Positions 17,521-28,466 are shown, counted from the stretch's first letter. The stretch is 64,000 nt of DNA from Synechococcus sp. Nb3U1 (GCF_021533835.1 NZ_JAKFYQ010000002.1:124001-188000); one strand, 5' to 3'. Notes: generated by a model not told the origin, from the sequence alone. Program-made: numbers and translations.

Positions 17521-18903
17521 ATGACCGTTGCTCTCCATCGGCCTTCAACTTGGGCAGCCTTCCAAGCCGAATTGGAGGGGATCTCGATCATCACAGATCC
17601 GACCCAAGTGGCCAAACTCTCTCAAGACTGGAGCCTCTTCAGCCCGATCCTGACGGCTAAGCTCTCAGAGAAGCGGGCGGATTTGGTGGTTTGCCCCACC
17701 GATTTACAGCAAGTTTTACGAGTTGCCAAAGCTTGTGTCCAACATCGGATCCCGCTCACCCTGCGTGGCACTGGCACTGGTAATTATGGGCAGGCAGTTC
17801 CTCTCTATGGTGGCATTGTCTTGGATCTATCACGGATGCAGCGCCTGTGTTGGATCAAGGCCGGTTCTGCTCGTGTTGAGGCTGGAGTAAAACCCCTAAC
17901 CTTGGATAAAAAAGCAAAAGAAATGGGATGGGAAATGCGCATGATCCCTTCCACCTTCCGAACTGCAACCATGGGGGGGTTTGTGGCCGGGGGAAGCGGT
18001 GGTATTGGCGGCATTCAGTTCAGTGGTTTGTCAGCTCGGGGCAATGTCTTGGCAGTTCAAGTCGTCACTCTGGAAGATGAACCCCAGGTGGTGGAGCTAC
18101 GTGGCGATGCCTTGCGGGGTGTGAATCATGGCTGGGGCCTAAACGGCATTGTTACGGAAGTGGAGGTGCCTCTGGCTCCTGCTTATCCTTGGGCAGAGTG
18201 GATCGTTAGCTTCACGGATTTTGAGTCGTTGCTGCGCTTTTCCCAAGCGCTAGCGGATAGTGATGGCATCATCAAGAAATTGATCAGTGGTCATGCCTGG
18301 CCAATCCCAGGTTACTTCACTGCCCTGAAAAGCTCGATCCCCGAGGGATCCCATTGTGTGTTGATCCTGGTGGCAGAACCCTCCATCGAGCCGTTGCAAG
18401 AACTGGCGCAGGAATGGGGTGGCCGGGTGTGCTATTCCAAAACCCCTCAAGAAGCCAGCAAAGGGCTGACCCTAGCAGAATTTGCCATTAACCACACCAC
18501 GCTACATGCACGAGCCGCCAACCCTAATCTGACCTACATTGCTGCCCGCTTCCCTCGGGGTGAGGCCGGGATCCAGGCTGCCGTGCAGGTGCATGAGCAT
18601 TTTCAGCGACCCCAAGGATCGGAAGTCATGTTGCACCTCGAGTTTTTCCGGGGCAATGGCGCCGCTGGATTCTCGTCGTTGGAGTTGGTGGAGTTTTCCA
18701 CAGCGGAGCGACTAGAGGAGATCAAAGCCTATCAACGTACCCTTGGGATCACCTTCTCCAATAACCACAGCCACTACATTGAGGATGGGATGCGAGCTTC
18801 GGTGCAAGATGTGCTGGAGTTAAAGCATTGGATGGATCCCTATGGACTCATGAATCCGGGGAAAACCCGCTTGGTGGGATCTTGCTTGACCGATGGCGGA
18901 TGA
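17521..18903 (+). CDS. FAD-binding oxidoreductase (GlcD/FAD_binding_4 type)
   Basis: The 460-residue protein has a PCMH-type FAD-binding domain: ADLVVCPTDLQQVLRVAKAC, IPLTLRGTGTGNYGQAVPLY and GGFVAGGSGGIGGIQFSGL. The C-terminal half is a FAD-oxidase-type substrate domain ending in HWMDPYGLMNPGKTR. GGGAG lies upstream of the ATG. It resembles the glycolate/D-lactate oxidase superfamily, but the substrate is unknown. Confidence 0.85.
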   Translation: MTVALHRPSTWAAFQAELEGISIITDPTQVAKLSQDWSLFSPILTAKLSEKRADLVVCPTDLQQVLRVAKACVQHRIPLTLRGTGTGNYGQAVPLYGGIVLDLSRMQRLCWIKAGSARVEAGVKPLTLDKKAKEMGWEMRMIPSTFRTATMGGFVAGGSGGIGGIQFSGLSARGNVLAVQVVTLEDEPQVVELRGDALRGVNHGWGLNGIVTEVEVPLAPAYPWAEWIVSFTDFESLLRFSQALADSDGIIKKLISGHAWPIPGYFTALKSSIPEGSHCVLILVAEPSIEPLQELAQEWGGRVCYSKTPQEASKGLTLAEFAINHTTLHARAANPNLTYIAARFPRGEAGIQAAVQVHEHFQRPQGSEVMLHLEFFRGNGAAGFSSLELVEFSTAERLEEIKAYQRTLGITFSNNHSHYIEDGMRASVQDVLELKHWMDPYGLMNPGKTRLVGSCLTDGG

Positions 18904-18991
18904 ACCTGAACGTACGATTCTCGACCCAGGAACTTCGCTTCGACATTCTGCGCTATGGGGTATGACCACGGGTTGAGTCCTTGTCCTGAGC

Positions 18992-19597
18992 TTAGGCTCC
19001 CGGCAGGGGGAAGAAATGGTCAGTTGCTTTCACCCGTTGACACCAGGCCTGTAGGTTAGGGAAGGGCTTGAGGTCGAACCCGCCCTGCTCCGCCACATGG
19101 GTGTAGGTGAAAAGAGCCACATCGGCAATGGTGTACCGCTCGCCCACAAAAAAGGTTTTCCCTTCCAGATAGGCATCCATAATCTGTAGGGCATCGGTGC
19201 CGGACTTGAGATTTTGTTCGATCAAGCTGGCATTCGCTTCAGCTTTACCGGCACGCACCCAAAACCGGGTGATAGCAATGTAGCGAGCGATGCGGGTTTG
19301 CTCAAAGAACAGCCATTTCAAAATCTCAGCCCGTTCCAGCTGGGTTTGGCCATACATCGGGGTGCCTTCCGCCAAGTAAACCAGGATCGCGGCAGATTCT
19401 GCCAAAACAGTTCCGGTTTCCAGCTCCAAGGCCGGGATCTGTCCAAAGGGATTCTTGGCCAAGTACTCTGGTAGACGGTTCTCGCCTTCTCTGGAATTGA
19501 CGAGCACCACTTCATAAGGGATCCCCAATTGTTGGAGGAGCAGCTCCACTTTATAGTAATTCCCAGAAGTCGGGATCCCGTACAGTCGCAAAGTCAT
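18992..19597 (-). CDS. Glutathione S-transferase family protein
   Basis: The 201-residue protein has the thioredoxin-like N-terminal domain (LRLYGIPTSGNYYKVELLLQ, NPFGQIPALELETG, LAESAAILVYLAE) and the helical C-terminal GST domain (YTIADVALFTYTHVAEQGGF). The Ser in PTSGN is the likely glutathione-activating residue. Length matches the family; the substrate is unknown. Confidence 0.9.
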   Translation of the reverse strand: MTLRLYGIPTSGNYYKVELLLQQLGIPYEVVLVNSREGENRLPEYLAKNPFGQIPALELETGTVLAESAAILVYLAEGTPMYGQTQLERAEILKWLFFEQTRIARYIAITRFWVRAGKAEANASLIEQNLKSGTDALQIMDAYLEGKTFFVGERYTIADVALFTYTHVAEQGGFDLKPFPNLQAWCQRVKATDHFFPLPGA

Positions 19598-19882
19598 GAG
19601 TGCCTAAGCTGTGGCGATGGTCTGAGTTGGGCCCGGATCCCGCTTGGATCCCTTGTATTTGCAGTTTAGCCCTTCCTAGTCCTGTCTTGGCCTGAAGACT
19701 CATGCCTTTGAATCTCAATGGGCTCGGGGTGCTCCTGTGGGTTCAGCGGCTTTTCCCCATTGGAGCTGCCATCTGCAGTATGGGAAACTGCTGGAGCGGG
19801 CGATGTGACATTGCGCGAAGCCTGAGCCTCCTAACCCATGCCACTTCCTAAGATGAACGTAGCAATTGATCCGGTGTGGACC

Positions 19883-20515
19883 ATGAACGCCAAACTTCTG
19901 TTTCTGCCGCTGGCCCTGGGGTTGTCTATGGCTCCGGCCACAGCCGTTTTTCCACAAACTTTGGGCATCTATCCGTCTCTGCAGAGGCTACAAGTGGCCG
20001 ATACCCGTCAGTTGGATATCGGCACCCGCTCCATTATCGTCAACCCGGTGCCTTCCGACCTGAGTGTGAATCTGGAGCTGGATCGGCGCGGCTCCAACCC
20101 GATTTATCGTGCTGGCGAGCCGATTCGCATCAGCCTCAGCACTAACCGCGATGCCTACGTTTACTTGTTTAGCGTACAGGCGGATGGCCGCATTAACTTG
20201 ATCTTGCCCAACCGCCTATCGGGGGGGAATGAGTTTTTGCGGGCTGGAGAAGTGCGTAGCTTTCCGCCGCCCGGAGCCCGTTACCAGTTGACCATCGCTC
20301 CGCCTTTCGGCCAAGCACAAGTGTTGGCAGTAGCAGCCCCTCGCCCTCTCAATATCCAGGAAATTGCCTCCTTTGAGCGGGGTGGACAGTTTGCCGATGT
20401 GCGCGTCCAGGGATCCCAGTTTGCCGATGCGATTGCCCGTGCCATTGTCGTAGAAGAGATCCCCTCCAACCAGTGGGTGACCAGCACCAGGTTCTATCGG
20501 GTTGCTCCTCGCTAG
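19883..20515 (+). CDS. Secreted DUF4384 domain protein
   Basis: The 210-residue protein has a signal peptide (LLFLPLALGLSMAPATA) and a DUF4384 domain with YRAGEPIRISLSTNRDAYVY followed by LFSVQADGRINLILPN. DUF4384 is a beta-sandwich domain often attached to caspase-like or kinase proteins; one is also seen at the end of the caspase-like protein at 33756-35927. ATGs at 19838 and 19853 are in frame, but the start at 19883 gives the best signal peptide. Confidence 0.75.
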   Translation: MNAKLLFLPLALGLSMAPATAVFPQTLGIYPSLQRLQVADTRQLDIGTRSIIVNPVPSDLSVNLELDRRGSNPIYRAGEPIRISLSTNRDAYVYLFSVQADGRINLILPNRLSGGNEFLRAGEVRSFPPPGARYQLTIAPPFGQAQVLAVAAPRPLNIQEIASFERGGQFADVRVQGSQFADAIARAIVVEEIPSNQWVTSTRFYRVAPR

Positions 20516-20646
20516 AAGTTGAATCCGAGTCTGGATGCGGATACAGAGGGTAAACACCCCGCTGAGGGAGTTTAATCTGCCACAATGAAAACAGTGGAAA
20601 GTAGCCTCGATTACGCTTCTCTGTCCTGTCTCTTGTCAGCAGCTCC

Positions 20647-21042
20647 ATGCCCACTTCCCTCCCACCTTTGAGCGATCAGATTCGCAGCATTGATGAGCAT
20701 CTCTCCCGCCGACCCCTTAATCTGGATCCGGCGGGCTACTTTATCATCTATCTGGATCGGGAGCGACACCTGATTTGTGCCAAGCACTTCAGCACCGTGA
20801 TCAACGAACAGGGGCTGGCCACCGATCCACAAACGGGAGCTGTGATCCCTGCCCGAGGCTCTGTGAATCGCGCTCCAGAGCGTGTCTTTGTTGGGCGCAC
20901 TGCCAAGGAACTGTGTGTGCAACTTTTTGAAAAAGAAACGGAAGTTGTGGTTTCACAACTGAGCCATGCCGCCTACTTGGGGCGGGAATTTCAACGGGCG
21001 GAAGCGGCTCTCATTGACGGCAGCGAATACATCCAAGACTAA
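20647..21042 (+). CDS. DUF4346 domain protein
   Basis: The 131-residue protein shows LDPAGYFIIYLDRERHLICA, TDPQTGAVIPARGS and LSHAAYLGREFQRAEAAL, the pattern of DUF4346. The family is widespread in cyanobacteria, and its function is not established. It ends 95 bp before the kinase ATG and may share its transcript. Confidence 0.75.
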   Translation: MPTSLPPLSDQIRSIDEHLSRRPLNLDPAGYFIIYLDRERHLICAKHFSTVINEQGLATDPQTGAVIPARGSVNRAPERVFVGRTAKELCVQLFEKETEVVVSQLSHAAYLGREFQRAEAALIDGSEYIQD

Positions 21043-21137
21043 ATCGGGATCCATACACCAATCTGCCCGAAGGCCCATTGGCAGCCCGTCAGACTGTGGC
21101 AGAATCGAGCCAGCTTGCATCAGCGTTGGCTGCAGCT

Positions 21138-24100
21138 ATGGACGATAGGATCAAGGCGGGAACAATTTTGAAGGGACGCTACCGCATTCTCAATCCCTTG
21201 GGAGAGGGAGGATTCGGTGTTACTTACAAAGCAGTGGATCAAGACACCTTTAATACCCCCTGTGTCGTCAAGCGCCTGCGCCCTCTCTCGACGGATCCCT
21301 ATACCTTAGCCACAGCTCGCAAATTATTTGAGCGAGAAGCCAAGGTTCTCAATCAGCTCAACCACTTTGATCGGGTGCCGCGCCTGCTGGCTCACTTCGA
21401 GCAGAATCAAGATTTTTATTTGGTACAGGAGTTTGTAGCGGGGCACGATCTCAGCCATGAGATGGTTGCGGGCAAGCCGTTTAGCGAGGCAGAAGTGCTG
21501 GAGCTGCTGCAAGATGTTTTGGAAATTTTGCGCCATGTCCATGCCCACCACATCGTGCACCGCGACATTAAACCGGCCAACCTGATGCGCCGCGATGCCG
21601 ACGGCAAGTTGGTGTTGATCGACTTTGGGGCGGTGAAGGAAGTGGGGATGTTGGTGAGCCATGCCCCCGGCCAAACCCAGTTGGCAACGGTGATCGGCTC
21701 AGTTGGGTACATGTCGGCAGAACAGTTGAACGGCAAACCTCAACCCTGTAGCGATATTTACTCCGTTGGGGTGCTGGCCATTCAAGCGCTGACGGGGCGA
21801 ACCCCCAACAAAATTCGCGATGACCCTCGCACCGGTCAGTTGCTCTGGCGGGATCTGGTGCAGGTGAGCAATGAGCTGGCGGATATTTTGGATCGTATGA
21901 TTCGCCCCCGCTGGCAGGATCGCTTTCAGTCTGCTGGTGAGGTATTGGAGGCGTTGCGCCCTCTATTGCCCACCCACAACGAAACCACCATTCCCGATGT
22001 CGGGGTGGATCAGGTTCTGGTGACCCGCCTTTTGGCCCGTGGTCAGGATAAGGCCCGCCAAGGGGATCCGATGGGGGCGATTGCCGACTTTACTCTGGCG
22101 ATTCAATTGGATCCCAAAGATAGCCGCGCCTACAGCCAACGGGGGAGCGCCCGCTACAAAGCTGGAGATCTGGCGGGAGCCATTGAAGACTATACCCAGG
22201 TAATCCAACTGGTGGGGGATGCCCGCGCCTACTTCAACCGGGGCATCGCCCGCTACCGCTTAGAGGACTATGAGGGATCCGTCGCCGACTATAGCCAAGC
22301 TCTCCGTCTTAACCCCCAATGGGCGGTGGCCTACTACAACCGTGGCAATGCCCACCGGCAACTGAATCAGCAACAGGAAGCCATTGACGATTATTCGCGG
22401 GCCATCGAGCTCAACCCGGAGGATACCCGTGCCTATTTCAACCGGGGGGTGGTGCGAGGCAACCTGGGAGATTCGCGAGGGGCCGCGGAAGATTTTTCAG
22501 AGGTTCTCAAACGGGATCCCCAGGATGTGGAAGCCTACTTCAACCGCGGGGTGGCGCGGGTCAACCTGTTGGATCTAGCAGGTGGCATCGAAGACTATAC
22601 CCAAATGCTGCGGTTGGATCCCCAGCAGAGCAAAGCCTATTACCACCGTGGCTTGGCTCGTCAGGGTTTGGGGGATTGGGCAAGGGCGGTGGAGGATTTT
22701 TCGCAAGCGATTGAGCTGAGTGGCCAGAATCCCGACGCTCAAGCGCATCTATATCTGAATCGTGCCATCGCCCACATGGGCAGAAATGCCCTCGACTTGG
22801 TGCTCGCCGACTGCGGACGAGCCATCGACTTAAACCCGGAGTTATCGCGGGCCTATCTGTACCGAGGCTTGGCTCAGCAAGGGCTCGGGGATCCGGTTGC
22901 TGCTTTGCAAGACTTCAACCGGACTTTGGAGCTGGATCCGCAGGAGGCAAAAGCCTTTTTGAATCGGGGTATCGCTCACCTGGATCTGGGTCATATCGAG
23001 GCGGCTCTGGCGGATTTGGGTCAAGCGATTGCCCTGGATCCCGAAGATGCCAGCGCCTACAGCAGCCGTGGACGGGTACATTTGCTTCTGGGGGATCCGG
23101 TTGCTGCATTGCAAGACTACACTGCCGCCCTAGAACGGGATCCGGACAATCCGCAGCTTTTTCTGAACCGGGGCAATGCCCATTTTGACCACGAAAATTG
23201 GGGAGAGGCCTGTGCAGATTTTGAGCGGGCGCTGCAGTTGGCTGCCCAGCCGGGGATCCCGCATGGGCCAGAGCTGTGGGTGAATGCCTATTTGCGCCGG
23301 GGGATGGCGCGACAACGACAAGGGGACTGGCAGGGGGCAGTGGCGGATTTGGATCAAGCCTTGCAACGGGATCCGTATTTGGGACTGGCTTATGTGCATC
23401 GGGGCCAGGTACGAACCGCCCTGGGGGATGTACAGGGGGCAACGCAAGACTACAGCCGCGCTTTAGAGCTGGGGGTAGAGCTGACTCAGGCACAGATTTA
23501 TCGGGATCTGGCACGAGCACGGATTCAGGCAGGGGATCTAGAGGCGGCTTTGCAGGATTTGAACCAAGCGTTGCGCTTGGAACCGAATCTGTGGGAACTT
23601 TACTCAGAACGGGCAGAGCTGCATCAGCAGTTGGGCCATTGGCAAGAGGCGATTGCCGATTACGACACGGTTTTGCAGCAAGACCCGCAGCACTGGGTTG
23701 CTTGGTTGGGCCGGGGCATCGCCCACTTGCAGGTGGGGAACTCAGCTTCGGGGATTCAGGATTTGAGCCAGGTTTTGCAGCGGGATCCCGACCATACCGA
23801 AGCCCTGTGGCAGCGGGGGCAAGCCTTGCAACAGTTGGGTCAGAAGGAAGCGGCCCTAGAGGATCTCAATCGTGCCCTAGAGCGGGATCCCCAGCACGCA
23901 ACAGCAAGGATGGCCCGTGGCTCCTTATTTTTACAAATGGGACAATATCCCGAAGCAGAATCGGATTTTGACTCAGTGATTCAGGGGCAGCCGGAGCATC
24001 TGGAAGCGTACTTGAAACGGGGCCAGACCCGCCATCTTCGCCAAAACCCAGCCGGAGCGATTGCCGATCTGGATCGGGTGCTGGAGCTGGCCATTCAGGG

Positions 24101-24779
24101 GGGCGGTGGGGAACAGGATCCCTGGGTGACTGAGGCATTGCTGTATCGGGGGTTAGCTCGCCAACAGGTAGGAGATCTGTCTGGGGCTCTGACGGATTTC
24201 ACGGCGGTGATCCAACGGCAGCCGGAGTCCTCTCAGGGGTTTGCTCTGCGGGCGACTGTGCAACAAGCTCTGGGAGAGGGGGCGGCAGCCTTCGAGGATT
24301 TGAACCAAGCCCTAAACTGCAATCGAGCTTGGGGTATGGCCAACGCCGCCCTCGCCTACCGCCAACGGGGGGATCTGCACCGTCAGGCCAACCAGTTCGA
24401 TCTGGCCATTGCCGACTACACCCAGGCCCTAGCCCTAAATCCGCAAGATCCCCAAGCCTTGCTCAGCCGTGCCCTACTCTGGGATCGCCGTGGAGACAGT
24501 CGCCAAGCGATTGAGGACTACACCCAAGTGTTACCCCTGAATCTCAACGCCGAAGAGATGATCTGGGTGCTCAATAATCGGGGCTACGCCTATGCCCAAG
24601 TGGGCAATCTGCCTTCGGCAATCCGCGACTATACCCAGGTGCTCGAACGGGATCCCAACCAGGTCAAGGCCTACTTCAACCGCGCTCTGGCCCGGTCTGC
24701 CAGCGGGGATCTGGCGGGGGCCTGTCAGGATTTCCAAATGGGCCTGAAGTTGCAGGGATATCAGGGACGGATGGTGTAG
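21138..24779 (+). CDS. Ser/Thr protein kinase with long TPR array
   Basis: The 1213-residue protein has an N-terminal Hanks-type kinase domain (residues ~1-275) with all main motifs: GEGGFG, VVKRL (ATP-binding Lys), HRDIKPANLM (catalytic loop) and DFGAVKE. From about residue 300 to the end there are more than 20 tetratricopeptide repeats built on patterns such as AYFNRGVARxxLxDxxGAIEDYTQ...LDP. These normally bind partner proteins. No membrane segment is seen, so it is probably cytoplasmic. The ATG at 21138 is preferred; an upstream TTG at 21078 is possible. Confidence 0.92.
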   Translation: MDDRIKAGTILKGRYRILNPLGEGGFGVTYKAVDQDTFNTPCVVKRLRPLSTDPYTLATARKLFEREAKVLNQLNHFDRVPRLLAHFEQNQDFYLVQEFVAGHDLSHEMVAGKPFSEAEVLELLQDVLEILRHVHAHHIVHRDIKPANLMRRDADGKLVLIDFGAVKEVGMLVSHAPGQTQLATVIGSVGYMSAEQLNGKPQPCSDIYSVGVLAIQALTGRTPNKIRDDPRTGQLLWRDLVQVSNELADILDRMIRPRWQDRFQSAGEVLEALRPLLPTHNETTIPDVGVDQVLVTRLLARGQDKARQGDPMGAIADFTLAIQLDPKDSRAYSQRGSARYKAGDLAGAIEDYTQVIQLVGDARAYFNRGIARYRLEDYEGSVADYSQALRLNPQWAVAYYNRGNAHRQLNQQQEAIDDYSRAIELNPEDTRAYFNRGVVRGNLGDSRGAAEDFSEVLKRDPQDVEAYFNRGVARVNLLDLAGGIEDYTQMLRLDPQQSKAYYHRGLARQGLGDWARAVEDFSQAIELSGQNPDAQAHLYLNRAIAHMGRNALDLVLADCGRAIDLNPELSRAYLYRGLAQQGLGDPVAALQDFNRTLELDPQEAKAFLNRGIAHLDLGHIEAALADLGQAIALDPEDASAYSSRGRVHLLLGDPVAALQDYTAALERDPDNPQLFLNRGNAHFDHENWGEACADFERALQLAAQPGIPHGPELWVNAYLRRGMARQRQGDWQGAVADLDQALQRDPYLGLAYVHRGQVRTALGDVQGATQDYSRALELGVELTQAQIYRDLARARIQAGDLEAALQDLNQALRLEPNLWELYSERAELHQQLGHWQEAIADYDTVLQQDPQHWVAWLGRGIAHLQVGNSASGIQDLSQVLQRDPDHTEALWQRGQALQQLGQKEAALEDLNRALERDPQHATARMARGSLFLQMGQYPEAESDFDSVIQGQPEHLEAYLKRGQTRHLRQNPAGAIADLDRVLELAIQGGGGEQDPWVTEALLYRGLARQQVGDLSGALTDFTAVIQRQPESSQGFALRATVQQALGEGAAAFEDLNQALNCNRAWGMANAALAYRQRGDLHRQANQFDLAIADYTQALALNPQDPQALLSRALLWDRRGDSRQAIEDYTQVLPLNLNAEEMIWVLNNRGYAYAQVGNLPSAIRDYTQVLERDPNQVKAYFNRALARSASGDLAGACQDFQMGLKLQGYQGRMV

Positions 24780-24914
24780 GTTGCAGGTATGGTCTTTTCT
24801 GAGCCTTCTCTCTAGGCCAGTCCCCCAGCGGAGAGACTTCTGGGCGCTCCTGGGCTGGATCCCTTTTGGAGGTCGCCGCAACCGGATCCGGATTTTGGTC
24901 TACCATGGGGAGCT

Positions 24915-26309
24915 ATGACGAAACTCACCCCCAGCTCCAGCTACAGCATTGCCCTCCGCATTCGCTTGCCCAACCAACCGGGAGCCCTAGCCCGGGTGAC
25001 TCAGGCAATCGCCGATGTGGGAGGTAACCTCAGCCAGATCGATCTCATCCAGCAATCCCCTTCCGAGACGGTGCGGGAAATTTCCGTGGATGCGGCTAGC
25101 AGCGACCATGCCCAGCAAATTCGAGCTGCTGTCGGATCCCTGCCGAACGTGAAGGTAGAGCGGGTACTGGATCGCACCTTTGAGCTGCACCGTGGCGGCA
25201 AGTTGCGGGTGATGGGCAAAAGCCCGCTGGAAAGTGCTGCCGATTTGGCCATGGCCTACACACCGGGGGTGGGTCGGGTTTCCATGCAAATTGCCACGGA
25301 TCCCGCCTCTGTGTACGAGTACACCATCAAGGGCAATACCGTCGGCATTGTTACCGATGGCAGCGCCGTGTTGGGGTTGGGGGATATTGGCCCGGAGGCC
25401 GCCCTGCCGGTGATGGAAGGAAAGGCGGCTCTGTTTAAGCGCTTTGCGGATATCGATGCCTTTCCACTGTGTTTGGCCACCCAGGATGTGGAGCAGATCG
25501 TCGAAACGGTGGTGCATCTGGCCCCTGGCTTTGGTGGCTTTAACTTGGAAGACATCAGTGCCCCCCGTTGCTTCGCGATTGAATCGAAGTTGAAGTCCCG
25601 CCTCACCCTACCGGTGTTTCATGATGACCAGCACGGGACTGCGATTGTGGTGTTGGCGGCGTTGCTTAATGCCTTGAAGGTGGCGAAAAAGCCTCTGGAT
25701 CAGGTGCGCATCGTCTTGAACGGGGCGGGTGCAGCCGGTATTGCGGTAAGCCAACTGTTGCGCCGAGCCGGGGCCACTCAGATTGTCGTCTGTGATCGCC
25801 AAGGGATCATCAGCCGTTCCCGTGCCGATCTCACTCCAGAAAAAGCCAGTGTTGCCGTCGAGCAAAGCGGCTCCCTATTCGAAGCCCTAGTGGGGGCGGA
25901 TGTGTTCATCGGGGTGAGCGTGGCCAATGCCCTGACAGTGGAGATGGTGGAAACCATGGCCTCCGCTCCAATCCTATTTGCTCTGGCTAACCCGGTGCCG
26001 GAGATCCAGCCGGAGTTGGTGAGCGATCAGGTGGCGGTGATGGCAACAGGGCGCAGCGATTACCCGAACCAAATCAACAATGTGCTCGCTTTCCCAGGGG
26101 TATTTCGTGGGGCTCTCGATTGCCGAGCCAAGCAGATCAACACCGAGATGTGCGTAGCCGCCTCCGAGGCGATTGCCGCTCTGATCCCTGTCGAAGACCT
26201 GGATCGCAACTGGATCATCCCCTCCGTATTCGATGGGCGGGTGGTGTCTGGGGTGGCAGCTGCCGTGGTGCGGGCGGCCCGACGGACGGGTGTCGCCGGG
26301 ATCCTCTAG
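24915..26309 (+). CDS. NAD(P)-dependent malic enzyme with N-terminal ACT domain
   Basis: The 464-residue protein begins with an ACT domain (RLPNQPGALARVTQAIADVG), normally an amino-acid or small-ligand sensor. The malic enzyme core follows: AYTPGVGRVSMQIA, LGLGDIGPEAALPVMEGKAA, FNLEDISAPRCFAIE, VFHDDQHGTAIV and the NAD-binding GAGAAGIAVSQLL. It decarboxylates malate to pyruvate. The ACT fusion suggests allosteric control. The gene appears monocistronic. Confidence 0.92.
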   Translation: MTKLTPSSSYSIALRIRLPNQPGALARVTQAIADVGGNLSQIDLIQQSPSETVREISVDAASSDHAQQIRAAVGSLPNVKVERVLDRTFELHRGGKLRVMGKSPLESAADLAMAYTPGVGRVSMQIATDPASVYEYTIKGNTVGIVTDGSAVLGLGDIGPEAALPVMEGKAALFKRFADIDAFPLCLATQDVEQIVETVVHLAPGFGGFNLEDISAPRCFAIESKLKSRLTLPVFHDDQHGTAIVVLAALLNALKVAKKPLDQVRIVLNGAGAAGIAVSQLLRRAGATQIVVCDRQGIISRSRADLTPEKASVAVEQSGSLFEALVGADVFIGVSVANALTVEMVETMASAPILFALANPVPEIQPELVSDQVAVMATGRSDYPNQINNVLAFPGVFRGALDCRAKQINTEMCVAASEAIAALIPVEDLDRNWIIPSVFDGRVVSGVAAAVVRAARRTGVAGIL

Positions 26310-26374
26310 ATTTGCTAGAGATCTGCTAGCTGGATCTGTTGCCTCCTGAACCTCTCCCTGCACTCCTTTCTCAC

Positions 26375-27430
26375 TCATTTCACCAGATGACAGGCGACAA
26401 AATGCCCCCCACCCACATCCCGAAAGACTGGGGGCGGATCCTGTCGGCAGACCTCGGTCACCAAGGGGCAGCGGGTATGGAAGTTGCACCCCTTGGGCGG
26501 GTTGACGGGGCTGGGCACATCCCCTTTGAGAATGATCCGTTGCCGTTTGGCCTCCACCTCCGGGTCGGGAATGGGGACGGCCGAAAGCAGCGCCTGGGTA
26601 TAGGGGTGCAGCGGGTTTTGATAGATCTCGTCTCGATCCGCCAGCTCTACCACTTTGCCCAAATACATCACCGCCACCCGGTCGGAAATATGACGCACCA
26701 CGCTTAGATCATGGGCGATGAACAGATAAGTGAGGCCAAATTGCTCCTGTAGCGCCTCCAGCAAATTCACCACCTGTGCCTGAATCGATACATCCAAGGC
26801 GGAGATCGGCTCATCACAGACGATAAAATCCGGGTTCAAAGCTAAGGCGCGGGCGATCACAATCCGTTGTCGTTGCCCACCGGAAAACTCGTGGGGGTAG
26901 CGATTGATAAAACTGGGGTTGAGGCCGACCACGTCCAGCAGCTCTTTAACCCGCTCCTGCTGGGCTTTGCCTTTGGCCACGTTGAACACCGTCAGTGGCT
27001 CTCCCACAATTGCCCCCACCGTCTGACGTGGATTCAAAGAAGCATAGGGATCCTGAAATACCATCTGCATCCGGCGGCGCATCCGGCGCAGATCTTCGCC
27101 CTCCAATTGGGTAAGATCCGCATTCTCAAAATAGACATGCCCAGCGGTGGGTCGATACAGCTGCAAAATGGCTCGCCCGGTGGTGCTTTTGCCACAGCCC
27201 GATTCCCCCACCAAACCCAGGGTTTCCCCCCGCCGCACCTCAAAACTCACCCCATCCACTGCTTTTACGGATCCCACCTGTCGCTGCAGGATCAGCCCGC
27301 GCAGAATGGGAAAGTGCATTTTCAGGTTTTCGATGCGCAGCAGAGTGGTTTGACTGGGGTGAGGCGATGTAGGGCTGCTGGCATTGACCGAGGGTCCGCC
27401 CCCGCTGGGGAAAGAGATGGAGTTAGCCAT
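26375..27430 (-). CDS. Peptide ABC transporter ATPase, OppF/DppF type
   Basis: The 351-residue cytoplasmic ATPase has Walker [10 protein letters not shown], signature [15 protein letters not shown], Walker [13 protein letters not shown] and the C-terminal peptide-transporter extension with [14 protein letters not shown]. The ATG at 27430 has GGGGAG upstream and overlaps the end of the OppD gene by 8 bp, so the two are coupled. It pairs with OppD as the energy module for the permeases on the other strand at 31034-32967. Confidence 0.9.
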   Translation of the reverse strand: MANSISFPSGGGPSVNASSPTSPHPSQTTLLRIENLKMHFPILRGLILQRQVGSVKAVDGVSFEVRRGETLGLVGESGCGKSTTGRAILQLYRPTAGHVYFENADLTQLEGEDLRRMRRRMQMVFQDPYASLNPRQTVGAIVGEPLTVFNVAKGKAQQERVKELLDVVGLNPSFINRYPHEFSGGQRQRIVIARALALNPDFIVCDEPISALDVSIQAQVVNLLEALQEQFGLTYLFIAHDLSVVRHISDRVAVMYLGKVVELADRDEIYQNPLHPYTQALLSAVPIPDPEVEAKRQRIILKGDVPSPVNPPKGCNFHTRCPLVTEVCRQDPPPVFRDVGGGHFVACHLVK

Positions 27431-28466
27431 TGGCTGCTCCCCCCAAAGATTGGCGCTCACCGTTGGCTAGGGTGGCCGTCAAGAGATGGTCTTTCCCCTC
27501 CGGTTTCACCCAGCAGGCTACCGCATGATCGGAGCCAACCGGCTCTAGTTCTGGATCTTCGCTCCAGCAGCGGTCGATGACAAAGCGACAACGAGCCGCA
27601 AAAGGGCACCCCTTCGGGTAATTCACCAAGTCGGGGGGCATCCCCTCGATCGGCTGCAGCTTCTCGTGGCGGCGCTCATCCAGGCGGGGAATACTCTGCA
27701 ATAGGCCGATGGTGTAAGGGTGACGGGGGTTTTTGTAAAGCTGGTGCAGAGGGGCCTCTTCCATGATCTGACCGCCATACATGACCAAGATCCGATCGGC
27801 AATGCCCGCCAAAAAGGCCAGATCGTGGGTAATCCAAATGATCGCCATGCCGATCTCATCCCGCAGGGCTTTGATCAGCTCCACGATTTGCGCTTGGATC
27901 GTCACATCCAAAGCGGTGGTCGGCTCATCGGCAATCAGTAGCTTGGGGCGACAGGACAAGCCCATGGCGATCATCACCCGTTGCCGCATGCCTCCAGAAA
28001 ACTGGTGGGGGTAGTTGTCCACCCGCTCTGCTGCCGCTGGGATCCCCACCATTTGCAACAGTTCGATAGCCCGCTGCCGTGCTTGATCGGCGCTCATGCC
28101 CAGGTGGAGTTGCAGGGATTCAGTAATCTGTCGGCTCACCCGCAGGACAGGGTTCAAGGAGGTCATCGGGTCTTGAAAGATCATGGCGATCTGGTTGCCC
28201 CGGATACGCCGCATTTCCGATTCTTTCAATTTGAGCAGGTCTTGGCCCGCAAACAGCACCTCACCGCCTGTAATTTTGCCCGGAGGCGTAGGGATCAAAC
28301 CCATAACAGAGAGCATGCTGATACTTTTGCCGGAGCCCGATTCCCCGACAATGCCGAGGGTTTCCCCTTCATCAACATGAAAGCTGGGGCCATTGACGGC
28401 GTGTACCACCCCATCTTGGGTATAAAACCGTGTCTCTAACCGCCGTACTTCTAGTAATCGAGTCAT
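27423..28466 (-). CDS. Peptide ABC transporter ATPase, OppD/DppD type
   Basis: The 347-residue ATPase has Walker A GESGSGKS, signature [15 protein letters not shown], Walker [13 protein letters not shown] and the C-terminal oligopeptide domain with [15 protein letters not shown]. An in-frame upstream start at 28523 is possible, but [15 protein letters not shown] at 28466 matches family starts. It is the first gene of the ATPase pair. Confidence 0.9.
   Translation of the reverse strand: MTRLLEVRRLETRFYTQDGVVHAVNGPSFHVDEGETLGIVGESGSGKSISMLSVMGLIPTPPGKITGGEVLFAGQDLLKLKESEMRRIRGNQIAMIFQDPMTSLNPVLRVSRQITESLQLHLGMSADQARQRAIELLQMVGIPAAAERVDNYPHQFSGGMRQRVMIAMGLSCRPKLLIADEPTTALDVTIQAQIVELIKALRDEIGMAIIWITHDLAFLAGIADRILVMYGGQIMEEAPLHQLYKNPRHPYTIGLLQSIPRLDERRHEKLQPIEGMPPDLVNYPKGCPFAARCRFVIDRCWSEDPELEPVGSDHAVACWVKPEGKDHLLTATLANGERQSLGGAANG

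Noticed and set aside
23276-23971. Plus-strand frame of 231 codons inside the TPR region
   Set aside because: Gly/Arg-rich shadow of the TPR kinase in another frame; GC-rich repeats keep such frames open.
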